Below, in pieces: positions 53,458 to 60,644 of a stretch of 64,000 nt of DNA. The DNA is taken from assembly GCA_024398995.1 (NCBI GenBank), contig JAKSIE010000001.1:62001-126000 (forward strand), in the 5' to 3' direction. The notes beneath the pieces are model-generated. The model did no database searches. It saw only the letters and a program-made list of their open reading frames with translations, and had not been told where the DNA came from. The first letter of the stretch is position 1. Each line of letters opens with the position of its first letter. The translations under genes and the position numbers were made by a program. The DNA comes from Fibrobacter sp. (GTDB lineage: Bacteria; Fibrobacterota; Fibrobacteria; Fibrobacterales; Fibrobacteraceae).

Positions 53458-54321
53458 GTGAAATTATATTCTCGCTTTGGAACGCTGCTTTCTGTGGCAG
53501 CTCTTGCTACTTTCTTGGGTGCCTGTTCCGAGGAAACGTCTCCCAGTTCAGCCAATGGCGAACAGCTCTCCAGTTCTTCTGTAGGTGAAGCTCCCGCCAG
53601 TTCTGCAGATTCACCGGTTGCTGGCGATCTTTCATCATCTTCAACGCTTGAAGTTTCTTCAAGTAGTTCTGGGGATACCGTGCTGCGTGTTCCTGAAGGT
53701 GGGGTGTTCCGTTGGGTTGGAGCGGATGATGGCTCTCGTATTATAACCGGCTTGGACAATGGAAATGGAACTTCGGGCTACTGGTATAACTATGGAGACG
53801 ATGCTGATGGTGGCGCTTCGCGTATTTCCTGGCCTGTAGAACCGGATTGGATGAGTGATGAAGGTGACCCCTATGAACCTATTGTAGAAGCTTGCCATGG
53901 AGTTTGCGGAACCTTCTCCTTGAACCAGGGTACTTATGAATACGAACCGTTTGTAGGTGTAGGTTTCAACGTTGCTGGTGAAGATGAAGATAGTAGAAAT
54001 CTTGAACCTGCCGATGTTTCTGCTTGGGGAGGTCTTTGCGTTGCCTACTCTTCAACGAATGATATTCTGCTTTCGTTGGGCTTCGGTGATGCTGTGAATT
54101 CCGAAATAGGTCATGCCAATCCCTTTGTCACCTTGGCCAAATCTCCCGAAGGAACTGTGAAATGTGTTCGCTGGAGCCAGTTTGGTTTAGGTTGGGGCGA
54201 ACGAATTGATATGGAAAAAGTTGTCCAGAATGTTGTGTCCGTCAGGTTTGAAATTCATGGAAAAAATAGAACTGAAGGCGAGTTCAACGTAATGTCCATC
54301 GGTTCCTATGTGGAACAGTAG
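53458..54321 (+). CDS. Lipoprotein paralogue of the first protein in the window (CBM-like)
   Basis: The 287-residue protein starts at GTG 53458 (AGGGGG upstream); the longer ATG-started frame lacks a proper signal. The signal peptide ends in a lipobox (FLGACSEE), and a Ser-rich linker follows (SSSTLEVSSSSSGDT, to about residue 80). Then comes a beta domain shared with the partial protein at the window start: WYNYGDDADGGASRISWPVE, CHGVCGT, FVGVGFNVAGEDED and VSAWGGLCVAYSS. It has no T9SS tail. A polysaccharide-binding role is likely by company but unproven. The gene is bounded by a promoter (TATATT near 53405) and a terminator, so it is probably monocistronic. Confidence 0.75.
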   Translation: MKLYSRFGTLLSVAALATFLGACSEETSPSSANGEQLSSSSVGEAPASSADSPVAGDLSSSSTLEVSSSSSGDTVLRVPEGGVFRWVGADDGSRIITGLDNGNGTSGYWYNYGDDADGGASRISWPVEPDWMSDEGDPYEPIVEACHGVCGTFSLNQGTYEYEPFVGVGFNVAGEDEDSRNLEPADVSAWGGLCVAYSSTNDILLSLGFGDAVNSEIGHANPFVTLAKSPEGTVKCVRWSQFGLGWGERIDMEKVVQNVVSVRFEIHGKNRTEGEFNVMSIGSYVEQ

Positions 54322-54336
54322 GAGTTTTTCTCTCTC

Positions 54337-54370
54337 AAAAAAAGACCTGCTTTCGGGCAGGTCTTTTTTA
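54337..54370. terminator. Bidirectional terminator between lipoprotein and DUF58 genes
   Basis: GACCTGC pairs with GCAGGTC around TTTCGG, with an A tract before and a T tract after. It can serve both convergent genes. Confidence 0.9.
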
Positions 54371-54393
54371 TGTTGCAGCGTTAATCTGCGAAT

Positions 54394-55284
<891 letters not shown>

Positions 55285-55335
55285 TATAAAATCTCAATTA
55301 CGTTCAAGAATATACAAAAAATATTCCATAAAAAG

Positions 55336-55341
55336 TATATT
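55336..55341 (+). promoter_or_regulatory. -10 element with leaderless-type spacing
   Basis: TATATT lies 6 nt before ATG 55348; the gap AGGCGT has only a weak AGG. Confidence 0.5.
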
Positions 55342-55347
55342 AGGCGT

Positions 55348-55737
55348 ATGCCCAATAAAGTTCTTGCTGTAATCATAGCCTTGCTTGCCTTGGTGTATGG
55401 AATTTATCCTGCGGATGTAATTCCTGAAAATCAAGACGCAATTCCTTTGCTTGGATGGCTTGATGATTTGAACGTATTGATTATTGCCGGTATGAATGTC
55501 TACCAGCAATTTGCCTGCGATCAGAATTTCGTAGTGGTGAAGATCGCGAAATACGCCAAGTGGGTTATGGCTACACTATTTATTATCGCAAGCGAACTCC
55601 TGTGGGGCGCAAATCCGTCTTTTGGCGGGATTGTGGTCGGCCTCGTCATTATTGCCGGCAGTGTTGCCGTTGGATTGCTTACTGTGATTGTATCCCTCGT
55701 GATGTTTGTTTTGCGAGATGAAAATTGTAAATTATAA
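55348..55737 (+). CDS. DUF1232 (YkvA-like) small membrane protein 1
   Basis: The 129-residue protein has the DUF1232 core (YPADVIPENQDAIPLLGWLDDLN, i.e. the P-x-D-x-IP...LGWLDD pattern) near the N terminus between membrane segments, and two more membrane segments (ATLFIIASELLWGA; GGIVVGLVIIAGSVAVG). The function of DUF1232 is unknown. The next gene, 5 nt downstream, is a homologue, so the pair looks like a tandem duplication in one operon. Confidence 0.82.
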   Translation: MPNKVLAVIIALLALVYGIYPADVIPENQDAIPLLGWLDDLNVLIIAGMNVYQQFACDQNFVVVKIAKYAKWVMATLFIIASELLWGANPSFGGIVVGLVIIAGSVAVGLLTVIVSLVMFVLRDENCKL

Positions 55738-55742
55738 CCACT

Positions 55743-56171
55743 ATGGCGGATAAAATTATCGAAGATGTGGAAGTCCTTGATGTGAAGGACATGGAACGCA
55801 ACCAGCGTGAACGTCGTAATGAGGAATCGTCTACCGATTCTGAAGAATCTTCTGGTGGCGAACGGCAAAAGGGAGCGCCCGTGATTTGGAAGGCGCTTTC
55901 TATAATTGTTGCCCTCGTTGCCGCCGCTTATACAGCTTCTCCCATCGATGCTGTGCCCGATGCCATTCCTGTCCTGGGCTGGCTTGACGATGTTGGCTTT
56001 GTGCTCATGGCCGCTTTGAACGTCTATCAGCAATTTGCAAAAAATCAAAATTCCACTATGGTAAAGCTTGTTCGCTATACCAAGTGGATGCTTGTGGCCT
56101 TAATCGCCCTGGCTGCCGTTGTTGTGGGCGGGTTAATTACGTTGATCATTCATCTGATTGTCCAGACTTAG
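55743..56171 (+). CDS. DUF1232 (YkvA-like) small membrane protein 2
   Basis: The 142-residue protein has an extra charged N-terminal region (about 1-48, Glu/Arg/Ser-rich) and then a DUF1232 core (SPIDAVPDAIPVLGWLDDVG) and membrane segments like those of the preceding gene; LNVYQQFAKNQN matches MNVYQQFACDQN there. It likely arose by duplication of its neighbour, after which the cytosolic extension was gained or lost. Role unknown; the pair would lie in the inner membrane. Confidence 0.82.
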   Translation: MADKIIEDVEVLDVKDMERNQRERRNEESSTDSEESSGGERQKGAPVIWKALSIIVALVAAAYTASPIDAVPDAIPVLGWLDDVGFVLMAALNVYQQFAKNQNSTMVKLVRYTKWMLVALIALAAVVVGGLITLIIHLIVQT

Positions 56172-56183
56172 ATGATTTTTTAG

Positions 56184-56224
56184 CAAAAAATGTCCCACAG
56201 GATTCTTCCCGCGGGACTTTTGCG
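56184..56224. terminator. Possible terminator between DUF1232 and AAA genes
   Basis: GTCCC pairs with GGGAC, with an A tract (56185-56190) and a short TTTT after it. Mismatches make it weak; it lies between convergent genes. Confidence 0.45.
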
Positions 56225-56250
56225 TTTAGGTTATATGAAACCGTTTGGGT

Positions 56251-58617
56251 TTAGAACCCCATGGTGCGGCCGGCCTTGTCGTCCTTGCAACGCAATTCCT
56301 TGCGGAGTTCCGCTTCGATGCGGTCCGGGGTCTTGCTACTTGCAGGGAAATAGCGCAGGCGGCCGTTGACGGCGTTGAAGTCGCCCGGAGTAAGCATGGG
56401 GAGGCTTGCAACGCTGTCGGGGCATTCCGTATCCGGGAAGAATACATCCCAAAGGTGACGGATGCCTTCCGGCTTGAGGTAGTCAAAACCGACCTTCAGG
56501 GCAAAACGGCGAGAGCTTGCAGGGTCCAGATGGCTTTCGAAATTGGTTGCCGCAATGAAGATTCCCTTGAAGTTTTCCATCTGAGTAAGCAATTCGTTGA
56601 CCTTGGACACTTCGTGGTTCTGCATGGCGCTTGCACGGTTGCTGAGGATGCTATCTGCTTCATCAAAGAACAAGATGGACTTGGTGCGATTTGCTTCTTC
56701 GAAGGCAGCTGCAATCTGAGCTTCGGTCTGGCCCACAAACATTCCTAACAAGTCGCTGGCGCGCTTGATAATCAAGTTACGGCCCAGGCGTCGTGCGATG
56801 TAACGCACGAATTCAGTCTTGCCAGTTCCCGGAGGACCATAGAGCAGAATGTTCAGGGAGTTGGGGGCGTCATCTTCTTCGAGGCTTGTCCAAACCTTGT
56901 CGTAGCTGTTGACGACTTCCATGATTTCACTAGTAGAACCTTCGATATTCAAACCCTCCAGAGAGTAACTAGGTGCGTGGCTTTCTACATCCTTGAGGCT
57001 TCCGTTACGGATACCCATAAGCTGAGTGTGTGCCTTGAGGAGTCGGGCCATAGTCTTGTAGTTGTCAGTTTCGTTGGTTGCGCCGCAACCGAAGAGGCTC
57101 TTGGTGTGCTGTACAGCCAGGGAAAGGCCGCCGGCCATGGCGGGGTATTCCACCACAAGGCGCATCTTTTCTTCGTCGGTGAGCAGGTCCTCGGCGTCCT
57201 GGGCCTTGAGCACAGAATTCAGAACACTGAGACGTTCGTCCTTTGCCAAAGGCTTGAATGCCATGGAAAAGTCGAAACGACGGCGGGTGCTGTCTTCTAC
57301 AAAGCGCATGTTGTTGCTAATCCAGATGACAGGAGTCCTGAGGGTTTCAAAGAAATGGTTCAGGGATCCCTTTTCACCAAAGTTCAGAACCATGTCGGCT
57401 TCGTCGACCAGAATAAAACCGGGGTTGTGTTCGCAATGCCAGTCAGCAAGAGTGATGGCGCGGAGGCGGTACTGCAAGAGATTGGTATTGCGGGAGTCGG
57501 CACGACGGTTGCCGCCGATTTCTTCATCGTCCACGTCAATGCTGATTTCCCACAGAGGCACGCCAAGTTCCTTTGCCAATGCCTTGGACAACTCGGTCTT
57601 GCCGGTGCCGGGAACACCGTGGAGAAGGATGTTCAAGGGCTTTTCTCGCTTATGATTTTTCAGGAGGGTGAGCAGCAGTTTTGCGTCGGGATTGGAACCC
57701 TGCAGCTGCTGAAAATTGACGGACGCCTCGGGCGCTTCCTTAAATGCCTTCATGTCGGCACCATCGGAATAACCGCTAAGGAAACGGGTCACTTCGCGAG
57801 GAATGTCCAAACGTTCATCAAGCAAGTTCAGCCTATTGAGGGCGCTGTCCTTGCCAAGGAGAACTGCAAGCTGATCCTTGGAAAAACCGGTGGCGCGGGA
57901 GATATTTTCGAGGCTATAGCAATTGTTATCGCTGTCGCGGAAACGACGGTGGCGCAGGAAGGTTCTTTCGGATTCAACCATTTCCAGGTCGTTGCTTTCG
58001 CGAAGCCAGAGGTAAAGGAGAAGTTCCAGTTCGTCGTCATTCAAACGGTAGATTTTCTTAATCTTCTGAACGCGCTTGAACGAAGGGTTCTTATCGCTGA
58101 TTCCCTTGCGGAGAGTTTCCATTGCGTAGTCGACGAACTGAGTACATGCCATGTTCTGCAATTCCTGATAGAGCTGGGGAGCCATATCGTCGGAATCCAT
58201 ATTCTGAAGAACTTTCAAAAAGTTTGCAGCAGCTTTCTTAGCGCACTTGGGATTTATTTCGTCGATATAACGGTTGACTGCTCTTAGTAAACGGGGGCAG
58301 CAAACATCGGTACGGAAATTTTCTTCGTCAAGTTCTTCTAAACTCAATTCGGCATCGATTTGTTTTTCTTTCTTGGGTTTGTCTTTTTTCAGGTAATGTT
58401 TGAAATATCCAATAACTTCATTAACGAAAGTCATGGTATGCTTTTCGTCCATTAAGCGGATGGCGACATCGCGATTGACGCATTCGGGATTCGCCTGAAG
58501 AATGCGTACCCAGTATTCAAGAATTTTGAGGGAGGAAAAGTCAATAGTGGACTTTACGGGGGTAATTTCTGTGTTTTTATCGAGATTTGCGACGACTTTT
58601 GCGAAATATTTGTTCAT
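56251..58617 (-). CDS. Double AAA+ ATPase
   Basis: The 788-residue protein has a helical N-terminal region (about 1-300) and two AAA modules. The first has Walker A GVPGTGKT (334-341), Walker B FILVDEAD (401-408), sensor Asn in WISNN and Arg finger in TRRRFDF. The second has Walker A GPPGTGKT (594-601) and Walker B ILFFDEADS, with SRRFALKV as Arg finger. Both look active. It resembles SpoVK/ClpX-like remodelling ATPases but no substrate is known. ATG 58617 is used: AAAGG lies ~8 nt upstream, within a hairpin. The Fic gene lies 105 nt upstream on the same strand and could be co-transcribed. Confidence 0.82.
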   Translation of the reverse strand: MNKYFAKVVANLDKNTEITPVKSTIDFSSLKILEYWVRILQANPECVNRDVAIRLMDEKHTMTFVNEVIGYFKHYLKKDKPKKEKQIDAELSLEELDEENFRTDVCCPRLLRAVNRYIDEINPKCAKKAAANFLKVLQNMDSDDMAPQLYQELQNMACTQFVDYAMETLRKGISDKNPSFKRVQKIKKIYRLNDDELELLLYLWLRESNDLEMVESERTFLRHRRFRDSDNNCYSLENISRATGFSKDQLAVLLGKDSALNRLNLLDERLDIPREVTRFLSGYSDGADMKAFKEAPEASVNFQQLQGSNPDAKLLLTLLKNHKREKPLNILLHGVPGTGKTELSKALAKELGVPLWEISIDVDDEEIGGNRRADSRNTNLLQYRLRAITLADWHCEHNPGFILVDEADMVLNFGEKGSLNHFFETLRTPVIWISNNMRFVEDSTRRRFDFSMAFKPLAKDERLSVLNSVLKAQDAEDLLTDEEKMRLVVEYPAMAGGLSLAVQHTKSLFGCGATNETDNYKTMARLLKAHTQLMGIRNGSLKDVESHAPSYSLEGLNIEGSTSEIMEVVNSYDKVWTSLEEDDAPNSLNILLYGPPGTGKTEFVRYIARRLGRNLIIKRASDLLGMFVGQTEAQIAAAFEEANRTKSILFFDEADSILSNRASAMQNHEVSKVNELLTQMENFKGIFIAATNFESHLDPASSRRFALKVGFDYLKPEGIRHLWDVFFPDTECPDSVASLPMLTPGDFNAVNGRLRYFPASSKTPDRIEAELRKELRCKDDKAGRTMGF

Positions 58618-58623
58618 TGACAT

Positions 58624-58649
58624 AACCTTTTTTGATTTCTTCAAAGGTT
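58624..58649 (-). promoter_or_regulatory. Inverted repeat that covers the AAA ribosome-binding site
   Basis: AACCTTT (58624-58630) and AAAGGTT (58643-58649) are perfect arms around 12 nt. On the mRNA the second-transcribed arm carries the AAAGG Shine-Dalgarno site of ATG 58617, so it could be a translation switch or a protein operator. Confidence 0.45.
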
Positions 58650-58722
58650 ATATCGTCTTTTTTTGGGAATCTGTAAAAAATTTTTGCGGTTTTTGCGCAG
58701 ATAGTTTGCCAGGAGCCAAAAT

Positions 58723-59748
58723 TTAGACTCGAATAGAATATTTTTGGCTTCGGCCACCTTTCTTTTCGGCCTGAACAATTCCCTTTTCCATAAGGGACTG
58801 GATATCACGCAGGGTGGAATCGTGACTGACTCCGCAAAGCGTTGCAGCCTGCTTTACCGTGAAAATGGAATCCAGCTCTCCGTTAAAAACGGCGTCCATG
58901 ATCCTTCGTTCTCTAGGCGTAAAATCGGTGCCTTTGAATTTCTGTCGGAACTGCAACTGCTGAACTGCCTGCACAATTTTTTGCTGGCTTTCTTCCACAG
59001 CGGAGCGCAACATTTCCAGGAACCATAAGATCCATTGGGTCAGATCGCCGTTGCCCTGTTGGGCCTTGGCTAAAATCTTCAAGTAGTTTTCACGGTTGGC
59101 AAAAATCTGCTGGTTCAATGCGTACTGGCATCGTGCGGTATTTTCGCTGCGGGCCAGCAACATCATGCTTAAAGTGCGGGCGATGATTCCGTTGCCGTCA
59201 TCAAAGGGGCGAATGGTCAAGAACCAGAACTGTGCAAGGGCTGCTTTAAGAACGCCATCTTCGGTGCTGTTTTCGAACCACTTTAGAAAGCGATCCATTT
59301 CGTGTTCGATGCGGTCCGGAGAAACGCCCCAGGCACTTTCCTTAGTGCGGAATTGCTTGACCTTGTTCTGGCCTACGGCGGCATGCCATGCGAAGAGACG
59401 GTCGGCGGTCAAGGGCTGGTTTGCGTTGCGCAAGGCACCAAGAATGTTGCGGATCTTTGGGGTGGCGTCATTTTTCTTTTGAATTTCTGCCTGGATGTCG
59501 GCTAGTGCCTTGTCGGAGACCGTTGTGCTTGGGGTCGCCGCACCGGTAGAAGCGCCACGTGCATCGATAGCGAGACTAGCCTGGATATCTCGAGCAAGAA
59601 TTTCGTTTTCGTTGCCGTCAGAATTCATCACATCAAATACACCCAGCAATTTTCCTTCCTGCAGACGAGTTTGCCCCAGGGCGTCCATGACACTCTGGAA
59701 ATTGTATCGGAAACTGGTCCAGTCAGGATATTGATGGATGTAAAGCAT
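58723..59748 (-). CDS. Fic-fold protein with degenerate active-site motif
   Basis: The 341-residue protein has a DUF4172-like N terminus (YIHQYPDWTSFRYN), a Fic domain (about 100-260) and a C-terminal winged helix (about 270-341: FTVKQAATLCGVSHDSTLRD). Active Fic proteins have HPFx(D/E)GNGR; here residues 180-188 read RPFDDGNGI, so catalytic His is Arg and the phosphate-binding Arg is Ile. The inhibitory (S/T)xxxE(G/N) motif is matched at S43-E47-N48. It probably cannot AMPylate in the usual way and may bind nucleotide or DNA. ATG lies 8 nt after minus-strand TATAAT. The AAA gene lies downstream. Confidence 0.85.
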   Translation of the reverse strand: MLYIHQYPDWTSFRYNFQSVMDALGQTRLQEGKLLGVFDVMNSDGNENEILARDIQASLAIDARGASTGAATPSTTVSDKALADIQAEIQKKNDATPKIRNILGALRNANQPLTADRLFAWHAAVGQNKVKQFRTKESAWGVSPDRIEHEMDRFLKWFENSTEDGVLKAALAQFWFLTIRPFDDGNGIIARTLSMMLLARSENTARCQYALNQQIFANRENYLKILAKAQQGNGDLTQWILWFLEMLRSAVEESQQKIVQAVQQLQFRQKFKGTDFTPRERRIMDAVFNGELDSIFTVKQAATLCGVSHDSTLRDIQSLMEKGIVQAEKKGGRSQKYSIRV

Positions 59749-59772
59749 GGTTTAAAATTATAAATTTTATTC
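59749..59772. promoter_or_regulatory. Overlapping divergent promoters of Fic and prmA
   Basis: The minus-strand TATAAT (59757-59762) and plus-strand TATAAA (59759-59764) share four bases. Each lies 8 nt from its own start codon, with no ribosome sites. Only one polymerase could open this DNA at a time. Confidence 0.5.
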
Positions 59773-60618
59773 ATGCAGAAAATTGATACATGGTATAAAG
59801 CCGAGGGCTATTGCCCTGAAGAAGAATTTGAAATTGCAAGCTACCTGCTTTTTGAAGCAGGTGTTGCTACTCTTGAAGAATTGGACCCGAAGGAAGACGG
59901 CCGTACGGACTTTTGCTTCTATACCGGCGACAAGGAAGAACGCGATCGTATCGTGGCTGAATTCCCCCAGTATCATTTTGAAGTGACTGAAGAACCAGCC
60001 AAGGATTGGGACAAATGGTGGCGTGACCGTGCCCAGCCTGTTTCCGTGAGCCCTCATTTGGTTGTGCGTCCGCCTTGGGTTGAATTTACTCCGGAAGATT
60101 CTGAAACTGTGGTTTTGGAATTGGAAGCAAAGACTGCCTTTGGTACAGGCGAACACGATACTACTAGCAGCTGCGCCCACTTGATGGAAGAAATTGATTT
60201 CAACGGCAAGACTGTTCTGGACATTGGTACGGGTACTGGCATTTTGGCTATGTTTGCTCGCCGTAAGGGCGCTAAGCTTGCTGTGGGTACTGAAATCGAT
60301 CCGTTGACGGTTCCCTGTATCGCTGAGAACTTTGAACGCAATGGCTTCGATGCCAGCGACTGCGTGCTGGGTTTCTTGGATGCATTTAAGGATGGAACCA
60401 AGTTCGACGTAATTCTCTGCAATATGATTCGCAGCGAACTGTGGCCTCTCCGTGATGATATTGAAGACCTGCTTGCTGAAGGCGGTGAACTGGTTATTTC
60501 TGGTCAGCTGGCTACAGAACGTGATTACATCATCAAGTGGTTTGAAGAAGCCGGCTTCTCTGTTACTCTTGAGAGAACCTCTGGAGAGTGGTGGAGTGTT
60601 CTTGCAAAGAACGCGTAA
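59773..60618 (+). CDS. prmA: Ribosomal protein L11 methyltransferase
   Basis: PrmA methylates L11 on Lys and the N terminus with S-adenosylmethionine. The 281-residue size is normal. The N-terminal substrate domain (about 1-85, DKWWRDRAQPVSVSPHLVV at the linker) is followed by a methyltransferase domain with AFGTGEHDTTSSCAHLM, the SAM loop VLDIGTGTGILAMFA, then TEIDPLTVPCIAEN and CNMIRSELWPL (the family more often has N-I-L). The gene is divergent from the Fic gene and convergent with the YgiQ gene (26-nt gap). Confidence 0.92.
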   Translation: MQKIDTWYKAEGYCPEEEFEIASYLLFEAGVATLEELDPKEDGRTDFCFYTGDKEERDRIVAEFPQYHFEVTEEPAKDWDKWWRDRAQPVSVSPHLVVRPPWVEFTPEDSETVVLELEAKTAFGTGEHDTTSSCAHLMEEIDFNGKTVLDIGTGTGILAMFARRKGAKLAVGTEIDPLTVPCIAENFERNGFDASDCVLGFLDAFKDGTKFDVILCNMIRSELWPLRDDIEDLLAEGGELVISGQLATERDYIIKWFEEAGFSVTLERTSGEWWSVLAKNA

Positions 60619-60644
60619 TCGCGAACTTTGGGACAAGCGCGTAA

